From assembly GCA_964632755.1 (NCBI GenBank), contig CAZWDT010000007.1, forward strand, positions 1 through 55,980: 55,980 nucleotides of DNA, in the 5' to 3' direction. This DNA is from JAFGMR01 sp964632755 (lineage in GTDB: Archaea; Halobacteriota; Methanosarcinia; Methanotrichales; Methanotrichaceae). Of the stretch, positions 30,982-39,798 are shown in pieces (the stretch's first letter is position 1; each line of letters opens with the position of its first letter). The notes under the pieces are model-generated. The model saw only the letters and a program-made list of their open reading frames with translations, did not search any database and was not told the origin of the DNA. The position numbers were made by a program, and so were the translations under genes.

Positions 30982-33270
30982 CTACCCCGCAGCGTCCTTC
31001 TTTTCCCTCCATTGCTCAAGCCATATCAGAAGCACCGGAAATATCGTGAAGGTGGCGAACAGGGCGAATATGACCGAGAGCACCGTTATCGTCCCGAAGC
31101 TGCTGGTCATGGGGAAGGGGGACGCGATGAGGGCAGAGAATCCAAAGACCGTTGTAAGGCCTGAAGCGACTATCGCAGCTCCGATGCTTCCCATCGCTAC
31201 GAAGAGCGCCTCCATGACGTCCTCGACCTTCTCCTTCTCTTCGTAGAAACGCTCCATGGTCAAGATGGCGTACTCCGACCCCACCCCCAGGATCAACGCT
31301 CCCAGGGTCGCTGTCATTGGATTGTACTTCATCCCGGAGAGGTACATCACCCCACCCATCCAGCCGATGACCATGAACATGGGAAGGATCGGCAATACCG
31401 CCTTGACGAGGTCTCTGTAAATTATCAGCAGTATGAAGAATATCATGACCAGGCCGAGCAGCGTCATTTGAATCCTGCCGGTGGTAAGCGCCTTGATGAC
31501 CGTGTTCATCACCGTCATCTCTCCGGTCTGGATCACTGAGATTCCAGGCGGCGGCTCAAACCACGTCAGATCCTTGCCGACCTCGTTCTGTAGACGCTCG
31601 ATCCCCACCTGGCCGAGGCTGTCGAAGGCCTGACCGATCTCCAGGATGATCTGGGCGGTGTCGTGGCCGTTGATGTACTGGAACCTTACCTCTTCGGGCA
31701 TGCGGTCCAGGATCGCATCGACCGCTGACTTGTCCTCAGGGATGGATCCGCCATTGTAGCCCTTGACGATTGTTGCAAGGCTTGTTGCCCCGTAGACCTT
31801 GGACCTCGATTCGACGACGTAATCGCCGAACTCGTCCATCCATCTCAGTGTCTCCGGATCGGTCACATCCCCCTGGACGATGATGTTGAGCTGGTCCTCG
31901 CCGCCGAATACGTTGTGAAGGTGGCGGAACTGGATGAGCGGCGGAAGGTCCTGAGGTATGAACGCGTTCATGTCCGTCTCGATAGGAACCTGGGTGTCGG
32001 CATAAAGGCCGACGCAGGAGAGGACGACTGCAATCGCGAGCACTGCCTGCTTTCTTTGAAGGACGAATGCCGCAGACTTCACGAGCAGGGGGCTTATCGG
32101 GGACCTCTTGTTCTTCCTCTCATCATTCGCGTTTCGTGCATTTCTGCCGTTACGCCCCTTCTCGAGCTGGTAGAGGACCGTAACCCCCACAAAGAGGGAG
32201 GAGATGTAGCACATGATGATGCCGATCAGGCAGAGGAGGCCGAAGTCCCTGATCATGGGAACCGACGACGAGAAGAGGGAGAAGAAGCCAGCCCCGGTTA
32301 TGATCAGAGCGATCAGGACTGCGGGCGCGGTATGGGCAATTGTCTCTACTGCCGCCGCGGCGATCGATCCGCCGCGCTGAAACTCCTCCTCGATCCGGTT
32401 CTGAAACTGGATGGCGTAATCGATCCCAAGTCCGATCAATATGGGGAAGGCCGACATGGATACCATCGTCAGAGGAACCTTTAGAAATCCCATCATCCCG
32501 AAGGTCCAGATAATCCCGAGAAAGACGATTGGAAGCGGCAGAAGCGGCAGGTGAACATGCCTGAAGACGAGGAAGAGGGCGACGATCATCAATAGTCCGG
32601 AGATCATGAGGAGCGTTCCCATGGAGGTGTTCATCTCCCCCTCGATATCGTCCATGAGGGCGATCTCGCCGGTCACTGTGGTGTCTGCTCCTGCGGGAAA
32701 CTCCGCCATCTCAACAGCCGAGTAAGCCTCGGGGAGGACGGCCTTCTCGCTCTCCATGGAGATGTAAGTCGGAAGGGCGATGGAGATCAAGGTATGGCCC
32801 CGGTCCGGGAGGATCGCGTGGAGCATGGCTGAATTCGTCTTCTCAAGCGCCTCAAGGATCTCATCTATCCTCGCCTGAGAGTCTGGCACTTTTCGAATGC
32901 CGGTCTCCTGAGCCTCGACGTCCATCACCATCTCGGCTATGCTGGTCGTTCCGAGGACGTTTTCCACATTCTCCATCTGGCGGGTCAACCGTTCCATCGC
33001 CTTCAGGGACTGGGGGCTTGTTACCGCGTCGCCTTCAACGAGGACCACGATCGATTCGGTCCCGAACCTGTCATTAAAGAGGTGATCGAACTCCACGAAG
33101 AGCCTGGAGTTCTCATCGACGAAGGTCTCCGTCTCGGTCTCCATCGTAATGCTCTGGGCGAAATGGATAGACAAAATCGTGAAAAGCACCGCTACCATCA
33201 AGATCGCAATCGGATTTGCCTCGATCCAGGTGCCCAGCATCTCTCCCCGGCTCGTCACCTTCACACTCAC
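30982..33270 (-). CDS. Second HAE3-family RND transporter
   Basis: A 762-aa RND permease clearly paralogous to the one at 27411: helix 1 NPIAILMVAVLFTILSIHFA, FVDENSRLFVEFDHLF, LPDRGHTLISIALP, GLGIDYAIQFQNRIEEEF, then ETDMNAFIPQDLPPL and LGVGSEYAILTMERFYEE. Two copies converge on the COG1361 gene, but this one has no exported partner of its own visible. It probably works alone or shares that partner. The promoter region holds TTCGGAA/TTCGAAA palindromes like those of the first pump. The C-terminus ends in a short basic tail. Confidence 0.9.
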   Translation of the reverse strand: MSVKVTSRGEMLGTWIEANPIAILMVAVLFTILSIHFAQSITMETETETFVDENSRLFVEFDHLFNDRFGTESIVVLVEGDAVTSPQSLKAMERLTRQMENVENVLGTTSIAEMVMDVEAQETGIRKVPDSQARIDEILEALEKTNSAMLHAILPDRGHTLISIALPTYISMESEKAVLPEAYSAVEMAEFPAGADTTVTGEIALMDDIEGEMNTSMGTLLMISGLLMIVALFLVFRHVHLPLLPLPIVFLGIIWTFGMMGFLKVPLTMVSMSAFPILIGLGIDYAIQFQNRIEEEFQRGGSIAAAAVETIAHTAPAVLIALIITGAGFFSLFSSSVPMIRDFGLLCLIGIIMCYISSLFVGVTVLYQLEKGRNGRNARNANDERKNKRSPISPLLVKSAAFVLQRKQAVLAIAVVLSCVGLYADTQVPIETDMNAFIPQDLPPLIQFRHLHNVFGGEDQLNIIVQGDVTDPETLRWMDEFGDYVVESRSKVYGATSLATIVKGYNGGSIPEDKSAVDAILDRMPEEVRFQYINGHDTAQIILEIGQAFDSLGQVGIERLQNEVGKDLTWFEPPPGISVIQTGEMTVMNTVIKALTTGRIQMTLLGLVMIFFILLIIYRDLVKAVLPILPMFMVIGWMGGVMYLSGMKYNPMTATLGALILGVGSEYAILTMERFYEEKEKVEDVMEALFVAMGSIGAAIVASGLTTVFGFSALIASPFPMTSSFGTITVLSVIFALFATFTIFPVLLIWLEQWREKKDAAG

Positions 33271-33283
33271 CTTCTAAATTTCA

Positions 33284-33309
33284 TTCCAATATTTCGGAAT
33301 ATTTCGAAA
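33284..33309. promoter_or_regulatory. Palindromic operator upstream of the second RND pump
   Basis: TTCC-8nt-GGAA (33284-33299) overlaps TTTCGGAATATTTCGAAA (33292-33309). On the minus strand this reads CGAAATATTCCG, close to the CCGAATATTCGG palindrome before the first pump. It lies 14-39 bp upstream of the start at 33270, nearly the same spacing as at the first pump. Confidence 0.55.
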
Positions 33310-33595
33310 CTTCGATGTTTTCAGAGTATACGAGATGTACATAAAGGTTGTGGCAGACCGCCTCTCGATGAGATCGATTAAGTCGCCAGCTGATTGGGCC
33401 GGGAGAGATGCCACCAGAAGAGATCTCGAAGTGGCGCAACCTGATGATACATCGAAGAGATGCATGACGGGCGCCGGCATCCGGATGTCCGAAATGGCGA
33501 ATGCATTCATCGCATCCAATTCATCATTCCCCCGATCCCACCAAAAGGCCGATATACCCATGCGACCGGGGGTCAAGAGAGAAGGCGATAATAAG
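33310..33595. other. Leader region of hyuA without a clear gene
   Basis: The hyuA frame stays open back to 33335 but this stretch has no protein-like pattern and I treat it as non-coding. It presumably holds the hyuA promoter; GATATA at about 33551-33556 is a weak candidate. No repeats stand out beyond the RND operator next to it. Confidence 0.45.
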
Positions 33596-35266
33596 ATGCT
33601 GATCGGAATCGATGTCGGCGGGACGACCACCGACGCAGTTCTCATTGATGGTGACCGAGTGGCGAAAGCCGCCCTGGTTCCTACCGACGTTGCGGACCTT
33701 CCCGGATGTCTGCTGAAGGCCCTGGATGAGCTGGTCGAGGATATCGACAAGAGCGTTGTCGAACGAGTCGTCCTCAGCACAACCATCATTACAAACCTCA
33801 TTGCCGAGGGGAAGACCGACCCCGTTGGATTGATCCTCGTTCCCGGACCTGGCACGAACCCCAAGGACTTGAACCTACCAAAGGCCGAGATAATCGATGG
33901 GGCGATAGATTTCCGGGGCCGGGAGATCCAGAAGCTCGATGAGGCAGGGGCCCGACGCGCCGTCAGGTCCCTGGCTTCCCAGGGCCTTCGAAAGGTTGCC
34001 GTTGTGGGCAAGTTCGGCCAGAGAAACCACGCCCACGAGCTTTCCATCCAAGAGATTGCATCCAATGAAGCTCCGGGGCTCTCCGTCGGCCTCGGCCACC
34101 AGGTCTCGGGCAAGCTCAACTTCCCCCGCCGGGCGGCGACCACCCTCCTCACGATGGCAACGAGGGACAGGTACAGGGAGTTCGCTTTAGGAATGGCCTC
34201 TGCCCTTCGAGATCGCGGGATATTCGCTCCTGCCTACATCCTGAAGGCCGATGGTGGGACGGTTCCTCTGGAGAGATCGATCGAGATGCCGGTCGAGACC
34301 ATCTTCTCCGGCCCTGCCGCTAGCATCATGGGTGTTATGGCCTTAGGCCTGAAGGATCAGACGTCGGTTGTTGTGGACATCGGAGGAACCACGACCGACC
34401 TTGCCCTCATCCTGAGCGGCCGCCCCCTCCTCTCCTCGAAGGGGGCTCGAGTGGACTCGATGCTCACCCACGTTCGGGCCTTTGCGGTCAAGTCGGTCGC
34501 CATCGGCGGCGACAGCGCTGTGCGCGTGATCGATGGAAATATTCAGATTGGCCCCGACAGATTAGGCAGGGCGTTTTGCCTTGGAGGGCCTAGCCTCACG
34601 CCAACAGACGCTTTGCGGGCACTTGGGCTATGCGACATCGGCGACGCCTCCCGCGCCGATGAAGCGCTCTTTGGAATCGGGCAGGCCCTCGGATGCTCAA
34701 AAGAAGAGGCCGCCCGCCGCGTAGTCGATGCAGTCGTCGAGAAAATTGCCTTCGAGGTAAACGAGATGTTCATGGAATGGGAAGAGGAGCCAGCCTACCG
34801 GATCTGGGAGATCCTGCAGAGGGAGAAGGTCCGGCCGGAGAACGTGGTCGGCGTAGGCGGAGCATCTCCCGCCTTCATACCGCTCGTCGCAAAACGCCTC
34901 GGTGCAAAGGGAATCGTCCCCCCCCATGCGGCTGTTGCAAACGCGATAGGCGCAGCCGTTGCCCGGCCGACGCTTACGCTCAATTTGAGGATAGACACCG
35001 AGCAGGGAGTATATGCCGTTTCCGAGGACGGGGCGTCCGGCAAGGTCTCGGACAGGAAGATGAACCTAGACCAAGCGGAGGTGATGGCCCGCCGGCTGAT
35101 GCAAGAGAGGGCACGGGACCTCGGCATCGAGGAGTACGTCTCAGAAGCTGAGGTGACGCACTCCGAGCTCTTCAACATGGTGAGGGGATGGTCGACCGTC
35201 GGCCGGCTGCTCGACGTGAGGATGGAGATTCCTGCAGGCCTTATAAGCTCCTGGGGAGGTGCCTGA
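33596..35266 (+). CDS. Hydantoinase/oxoprolinase family protein (HyuA-like)
   Basis: A 556-aa protein of the ASKHA-fold hydantoinase A/oxoprolinase family. It starts with MLIGIDVGGTTTDAVLIDG, the phosphate-1 ATP motif, and has a second VVDIGGTTTDLALI motif and SGPAASIMG in the central domain. Family members cleave 5-membered cyclic amides with ATP or carboxylate acetone-like compounds, usually with a HyuB partner, but none is visible here. ATG 33596 is chosen because it begins the conserved strand; ATG 33560 is an alternative. The stop lies just ahead of the downstream HDAC start, so the two genes form one unit. Confidence 0.87.
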   Translation: MLIGIDVGGTTTDAVLIDGDRVAKAALVPTDVADLPGCLLKALDELVEDIDKSVVERVVLSTTIITNLIAEGKTDPVGLILVPGPGTNPKDLNLPKAEIIDGAIDFRGREIQKLDEAGARRAVRSLASQGLRKVAVVGKFGQRNHAHELSIQEIASNEAPGLSVGLGHQVSGKLNFPRRAATTLLTMATRDRYREFALGMASALRDRGIFAPAYILKADGGTVPLERSIEMPVETIFSGPAASIMGVMALGLKDQTSVVVDIGGTTTDLALILSGRPLLSSKGARVDSMLTHVRAFAVKSVAIGGDSAVRVIDGNIQIGPDRLGRAFCLGGPSLTPTDALRALGLCDIGDASRADEALFGIGQALGCSKEEAARRVVDAVVEKIAFEVNEMFMEWEEEPAYRIWEILQREKVRPENVVGVGGASPAFIPLVAKRLGAKGIVPPHAAVANAIGAAVARPTLTLNLRIDTEQGVYAVSEDGASGKVSDRKMNLDQAEVMARRLMQERARDLGIEEYVSEAEVTHSELFNMVRGWSTVGRLLDVRMEIPAGLISSWGGA

Positions 35267-35267
35267 G

Positions 35268-36644
35268 TTGGCTTCCGAGATATCGCAGAGGGCGAGTGCA
35301 AAGAAGACCGGCTTGATATTCTTCCCCGCATTCGATTGGGCGATCTCCCCAAACCATCCGGAGAGGGAGGAGAGGCTCCTTTACACGAGGGACCAGATAT
35401 TCGAGGAAGGGTTGATGGATCTCCCCGAGATCGAGGAGCACAAGCCGCGCCTTGCAAGCGAAAAGGACGTCGCACGCGTCCACTTCTGCGTTCCTGACGT
35501 AGGGTCCAAGGTAACCGAGGCCCACCTCATAGCCGCAGGAAGCACGCTCGTCCTCTCCGACGCCCTGATGGCAGGCGAGATCAGAAACGGCTTTGCCCTC
35601 GTCCGGCCTCCAGGCCACCACTCGATGCGGGTCGTCCATGGGAACAGGGGCTTTTGCAACATCAACAACATGGCGATCATGGTCGAGTACCTCCGCCGCA
35701 AACACGGCCTAAGAAGGATCGCAATAGTCGATACCGACGTCCATCACGGGGACGGAACGCAGGACATATTCTGGCACGATCCAGACGTCCTCTTCATATC
35801 CTTCCACCAGGACGGCCGCACCCTCTATCCGGGCTCCGGATTCGTCGAGGAGATGGGAGGGCCAAATGCGCTTGGGCGGACCCTGAACGTGCCCCTGCCG
35901 CCGGGAACAACCGACGAGGGCTTCCACTACGTCCTAGAGAACCTCGTCATGCCGGTTCTAGAGGACTTCGGGGCGGATCTCGTGCTCAACTCCGCAGGCC
36001 AGGACAACCACTACACCGATCCCTTGGCCAACATGCGTTTCTCTGCGCAAGGCTACGCCCGCCTGAACGAGATCCTGAAGCCCGCAATCGCTGTTCTTGA
36101 GGGCGGATATGCGATAGAGAGCGCTCTTCCCTACGTGAACATGGGAATCATCCAGGCGATGGCTGGGCTCGACTACTCCCATGTGATCGAGCCCGACTAC
36201 GTGAAAGGTCGCTTCCAGCAGACGAGGGAGATGACCCAGTCGATCGAAGCTGTCGTCGGCCGGTTGCAGGACATCTGGGAGAGCCGTGAGAACCTGGTTG
36301 CGATCGCCCGAGAGGAGTACGGGCAGTTCTACAGAACGAGGAAGCGGATCTTCTACGATACCGATATGATCAACGAGAGCCAGATGGAGACGGTGAGGCT
36401 CTGCAAGGACTGCCCCGGCTACAACACGGTTGTAACTGATGCCGTCCGCGGCTATGGCAAGCTTGAGAGCGCCTTCTGCATCTCGATTCCCATACATGCG
36501 TGCAAGAGCTGCAAGGAAGACGCCCATGAGGAGTTCGAGGAGCACCGCTTAGAGCTCAAATACGACTACGTAAACCTCCAGGACAAGCCAGCCGACGTCT
36601 ACCGCAGCTATAACACGAGGACGAGGACTGAGAAGAGGTACTAG
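35268..36644 (+). CDS. HDAC-family deacetylase with a cysteine-rich C-terminal tail
   Basis: About 458 aa from TTG at 35268, which has GGGGAGG 8 nt upstream inside the end of hyuA; GTG 35259 is the alternative. All catalytic elements are present: PPGHHSM, the zinc ligands in DTDVHHGDGT, GQDNHYTDP, and the tyrosine in LEGGYAIE. It is most like bacterial and archaeal acetoin-utilisation/acetylpolyamine amidohydrolases. Beyond the usual 330-residue domain a 120-residue extension carries LCKDCPGY and HACKSCKED, four cysteines that could form a zinc ribbon. Coupling with HyuA suggests a shared amide- or acyl-hydrolysing pathway, which is inference. Confidence 0.88.
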   Translation: MASEISQRASAKKTGLIFFPAFDWAISPNHPEREERLLYTRDQIFEEGLMDLPEIEEHKPRLASEKDVARVHFCVPDVGSKVTEAHLIAAGSTLVLSDALMAGEIRNGFALVRPPGHHSMRVVHGNRGFCNINNMAIMVEYLRRKHGLRRIAIVDTDVHHGDGTQDIFWHDPDVLFISFHQDGRTLYPGSGFVEEMGGPNALGRTLNVPLPPGTTDEGFHYVLENLVMPVLEDFGADLVLNSAGQDNHYTDPLANMRFSAQGYARLNEILKPAIAVLEGGYAIESALPYVNMGIIQAMAGLDYSHVIEPDYVKGRFQQTREMTQSIEAVVGRLQDIWESRENLVAIAREEYGQFYRTRKRIFYDTDMINESQMETVRLCKDCPGYNTVVTDAVRGYGKLESAFCISIPIHACKSCKEDAHEEFEEHRLELKYDYVNLQDKPADVYRSYNTRTRTEKRY

Positions 36645-36993
36645 GGCTCTGGCATCATTGGGCGCAAGGGCGGCGATGCTTGCCGGCCCCTGCCCCCTTC
36701 CCATCGAAAACGAGGGCGCCCCCGCCACCGGCCCCGCTGGGATCCATCCGCAGGCTCTGGGTTGAGTGAAGCTTTAGGTGGGTGAGGCCCCCGCGTGAGC
36801 TTGGATCTCCCCCCGCGGCTGGCCCCTCTCCTGTAGTGAAAAGACAGTTTTTGACTTTCGGGAGCGGAGACTGGCAGAGCGCGAACTTCCGGATCGAGAG
36901 GCCCGCAAGCTGGATGAATGAAAAGAAAGGCTTTTATTGAATCGATTTAGTCATGTACATGGCTAGTAAATGAGAGAAGAGAATGGTGGATCT
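36645..36993. other. Gene-free intergenic stretch
   Basis: These 349 bp between the deacetylase and hicB hold no convincing ORF, tRNA or repeat. The first 200 bp are very GC-rich. The end is AT-rich and carries CTTTTATT at about 36929-36937, a likely TATA box for the HicB gene. Confidence 0.5.
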
Positions 36994-37212
36994 ATGAAGA
37001 GCTATCGCTTCTCCGTTGTAATCGAGAAGGACGACGATGGGTACTCTGCCTTCTGTCCGGAACTTCAGGGTTGCTACACCGATGGAGACACTTGCGAAGA
37101 AGCCCTGGAAAGGATCGAGGACGCGATATCGCTGCATGTAATAGACAGGCTTGAGTCTTGCGAAGAGCTTCCAAAGACGGAATTCGTCACCCCCCTCGAA
37201 GTGGCTGTATGA
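36994..37212 (+). CDS. HicB-family antitoxin-like protein, no HicA visible
   Basis: A 72-aa protein with the compact HicB fold: YRFSVVIEKDDDGYSAFCPELQGCYTDGDTCEEALERIEDAISLHV. The GYSAFCPELQGCYTDGDT core is diagnostic. In classic systems HicB neutralises the small RNase HicA. No HicA-like ORF lies on either side, and HicB here lacks a C-terminal DNA-binding helix-turn-helix. Archaea often keep solitary short HicB proteins whose function is unknown. A start at 36970 would add eight residues; ATG 36994 begins the conserved strand. Confidence 0.85.
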   Translation: MKSYRFSVVIEKDDDGYSAFCPELQGCYTDGDTCEEALERIEDAISLHVIDRLESCEELPKTEFVTPLEVAV

Positions 37213-37266
37213 CGGATAAGCTTTCGAGAGCCACCGAGGAGCCTCCCAATACCCTGGAGCTTGATT

Positions 37267-38046
37267 ATGACGGTTCGCACAATCGAATATCGCAACGGTA
37301 GCCAGGAGATGATGGATTCCTGGCCGGAGGGCTGCTGGATCCCTTGCCCCGCAGCAGAAGAGGCGATCCCCTCGACCCCATCAACCGCCAGGAGAAGCCA
37401 GCCGATCGCCACAGAAGATACCACATCAGAGCAAGGATGGAAAAGGCCCGAGCCGTCGCCTGAGGATCTCCTCCGGGCGGCAGGGGAGATCAGCCCTTCC
37501 ACCCTTGCGCGGGCAAAGGATGCGATCATCGAGAGGACCTCCGAGTTTCTGGAGATCGCAAAAGACCTTGAGTTATCGAGGATGGATGCAGGCCGGGCCC
37601 GCGACCTTGCAAGGGCGCTCTCGCTTATGCAGATCGGCTACCTGCCTGTCAGGCCTGAGACATGCCCGTTTTGCATCCAGTACGGACACGACGGGCACTG
37701 CATCGGATGCGGATATGCCCGCACGCACGGGCGGTGCGACGAGGATAGCTCGGCCTTCTCCCTATTCATCGAGGCATTCCAGGAGCTTGGGTCAGCCATA
37801 TTCCTCGATCGATGCACAACCGCGCCCGCAGATTTTCGCAAGTCTCTCCAGCGGTCGCTCGATGGATCGTTCGGTCTTGCGCAACGGATGATCGAGGATC
37901 TGCCGGGAGCCTCCGTCAACGGGATGATGGAGCTGAAGAGGTATTACATCCATGACATGATAGACATCCTTCCCCTGGATCTTCTCTCACCAGAGGTCTT
38001 CGAGAAGGCGGTCGTTGTTCAAGAGGCTCTCGACAGTTACTGGTAG
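37267..38046 (+). CDS. Cysteine-rich hypothetical protein
   Basis: A 259-aa protein I do not recognise. ATG 37267 follows GGAG by 7 nt; an upstream TTG at 37261 is less likely. The N-terminal 60 residues are low-complexity (Pro/Ser/Thr/Glu). A helical part follows (STLARAKDAIIERTSEFLEIAKDLE). The centre has a cysteine/histidine cluster ETCPFCIQYGHDGHCIGCGYARTHGRC with six Cys and three His, suggesting one or two zinc sites. The C-terminal part is helical (MMELKRYYIHDMIDIL). There is no membrane segment. The HicB gene 54 bp upstream may share its transcript. Confidence 0.6.
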   Translation: MTVRTIEYRNGSQEMMDSWPEGCWIPCPAAEEAIPSTPSTARRSQPIATEDTTSEQGWKRPEPSPEDLLRAAGEISPSTLARAKDAIIERTSEFLEIAKDLELSRMDAGRARDLARALSLMQIGYLPVRPETCPFCIQYGHDGHCIGCGYARTHGRCDEDSSAFSLFIEAFQELGSAIFLDRCTTAPADFRKSLQRSLDGSFGLAQRMIEDLPGASVNGMMELKRYYIHDMIDILPLDLLSPEVFEKAVVVQEALDSYW

Positions 38047-38093
38047 TCCCTCGGGCAATGCGCATGAGATGCCTGGGGGGTGAGACGGCCGGC

Positions 38094-39182
38094 TCACTCC
38101 ACGTACTGGGATAGAAGCTCGTTGTAGAGCCTCTTTACGTTCTCCTCGGTCCTAGGCATCTCCGGAAAGCCGTTGAAGCCCCGGGACCTCTCCACGTCCT
38201 CTGCAAGGTCCAGGTTGTACTGGCTTCTTGACATGAACCAGTTCTTCTGCCGGTAGTATCGAGATAGGTACTCCTGCTCGGTCTGGCCGGGCGTCGGGAT
38301 GAAGAGTCCATTGCGTTTTCCAAGCTCCGCTACCTCCATCATCGTCGTATAGCCGGATCGGCTGATGATGAAGCGCGCCCTGTTCAAGAGCTCCACCTTC
38401 TCCTCGGTTGGCACATAGGACTTGACGACAGTGCTCTCGTCGAGCCATCTCTCTTCCTTTTTGCCGGGGCTTCCGAGGAGGACGACCTTCTCGCCCGGAA
38501 GCTCGGTTACGCGGGAGAGGAGGATATCCTCTAGCTTCGACCTCTGGGGCTCGGGTCCGGAGATCATGACCAGGAAGTCGAGGTCTTCATCGACCGGTAT
38601 CCTTCGAGTGCTGCATATGATGCCTGAGTAGTATGTCCGGACGTTTGTCACCTTGAACGTGGAACGGGCAAGCTTGCCGCTCAAGGCCAGGGGCCCTGGC
38701 GGGTTGTCGGGGACGATCACGGCGGCGTACTTCTTATGGAAGATCCCGTTTACATACAGGGTGCAGAGCTCCGCCGGCCAGAGGTAAGGGGGGACGCTGA
38801 ACCTGAGCTGATGAGTTATGAAGATGGAGGGGACATCCTTCGAGTAGACCCCCAGTCGATTGTCGCTTATTATCAGGTCGTATCTGTCCCGAGAGAGGAT
38901 CTTCTCTAGGTTTCGCCTCTCGTCGGCCATGTACTTCATGAGCACAGGGATATAGGCCGTGAACTTCGGAAGGAAAAAGCGCGTTGAGCTGTAGGGGGCT
39001 GGGTAGTCCTTGAAGAGAACGGAAGAGCACTCCGGAAACTCCTGTCCGAGCAATGCTAGCGCTTTTCCGCTCGAGGCAATGGTGACCTCGTGGCCTCGGT
39101 CCAGCAGCTCCCTGATCATCGGAATGTCCCGGGTTGCGTGGCCGAGGCCCCAGTTGAGCGGACTTACCAGTACATGCGCCAT
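38094..39182 (-). CDS. GT-B fold glycosyltransferase (MurG-like)
   Basis: A 362-aa protein. The N-terminal domain begins MAHVLVSPLNWGLGHATRD, the glycine-rich loop of MurG-type enzymes. The C-terminal domain holds VMISGPEPQRSKLE and ISRSGYTTMMEVAELGKR with the sugar-nucleotide-binding region, then PTPGQTEQEYLSRYY. Such enzymes transfer a sugar from UDP- or GDP-donors to lipids, glycans or other acceptors. The acceptor is not known here. A strong TATA box is 27 nt before the ATG, so the mRNA is leaderless. It appears to be a single gene. Confidence 0.85.
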   Translation of the reverse strand: MAHVLVSPLNWGLGHATRDIPMIRELLDRGHEVTIASSGKALALLGQEFPECSSVLFKDYPAPYSSTRFFLPKFTAYIPVLMKYMADERRNLEKILSRDRYDLIISDNRLGVYSKDVPSIFITHQLRFSVPPYLWPAELCTLYVNGIFHKKYAAVIVPDNPPGPLALSGKLARSTFKVTNVRTYYSGIICSTRRIPVDEDLDFLVMISGPEPQRSKLEDILLSRVTELPGEKVVLLGSPGKKEERWLDESTVVKSYVPTEEKVELLNRARFIISRSGYTTMMEVAELGKRNGLFIPTPGQTEQEYLSRYYRQKNWFMSRSQYNLDLAEDVERSRGFNGFPEMPRTEENVKRLYNELLSQYVE

Positions 39183-39204
39183 GTGGGGGAGGTCTCACCG
39201 CCCA

Positions 39205-39214
39205 GATAAATATC
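39205..39214 (-). promoter_or_regulatory. TATA box of the glycosyltransferase gene (leaderless)
   Basis: GATATTTATC on the minus strand is centred 27 nt before the ATG at 39182, placing the transcription start at the start codon. No Shine-Dalgarno sequence is present, which supports leaderless translation. Confidence 0.55.
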
Positions 39215-39258
39215 TTCTCGACGGATCGTTCGGGCCGCCTCCCCGTCGGAGCAGCATA

Positions 39259-39598
39259 TCATCGAGGAGGGTTTGATCCAAATGTCTCCTCAAGCCACTG
39301 CCTGATATCATCCCTCACCAGGCGAAAGGCCTCCATCACCTCATCCTCGCTCCCCTGAGCCAATGCAGGGTCGGGAAAGCTCCTGTGCAAGACCTCTCTC
39401 GCCCCAGGGAGTACCGGGCAGGCCTCCGCTGCCCTGTCGCATACCGTTACCACGATGTCGAAGTCTTGACGCCGGAGGTCATCGAGGCCCTTGGACCTCT
39501 GATGGGATATGTCGACATCGACCTCGGCAAGGGCTGCAACGGCATGAGGGTCCACAAATGTTGGCTCAACGCCTGCGCTGTAGGCCCTGTAACCTGAC
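39259..39598 (-). pseudogene. N-terminally truncated arsenate reductase (ArsC, LMW-phosphatase type)
   Basis: The minus-strand frame reads RSGYRAYSAGVEPTFVDPHAVAALAEVDVDISHQRSKGLDDL and ends WLEETFGSNPPR, the body of a thioredoxin-coupled ArsC. A stop codon (TAA) occurs about 5 codons before GYRAYSAG, and no in-frame start follows before the core. The catalytic P-loop (Cys-X5-Arg) and the first helix should precede YSAGVEP but are missing, so arsenate could not be reduced. ATGCC at about 39555 would give only the last 98 residues. The missing front probably went with the insertion or deletion around 39600-39720. Confidence 0.7.
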
Positions 39599-39609
39599 CT
39601 CCCACTGTT

Positions 39610-39716
39610 TTAGGCACATAGAGTCGGAGCATATCGATTTGTTGTCCCTAATTAGACACAAAGCCTATTTGCGATAATCAGCATCAATCGCCCCATTTGT
39701 TCCCACTTGTGCCTAA
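39610..39716. repeat. Possible MITE-like remnant with 9-bp terminal inverted repeats
   Basis: TTAGGCACA (39610-39618) and TGTGCCTAA (39708-39716) are exact reverse complements enclosing an AT-rich stretch that lacks a gene. It lies exactly where the arsC front end is missing. Both ends are preceded by CCCACT. No transposase is present and target-site duplications are not clear, so this is tentative. Confidence 0.4.
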
Positions 39717-39798
39717 TCAATTGGGAACCCAGGTCGGCAACCAGTCCTGGAAAAGGCGGCGAAGGCTAAAAAGCAGCTATGGAAGGCAGTTATCCCAA

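Noticed and set aside
39259..39555. A functional 98-aa ArsC-like protein
   Set aside because: The catalytic Cys-X5-Arg loop would be missing, and homology continues upstream of the ATG to a stop, so it is a truncated gene.
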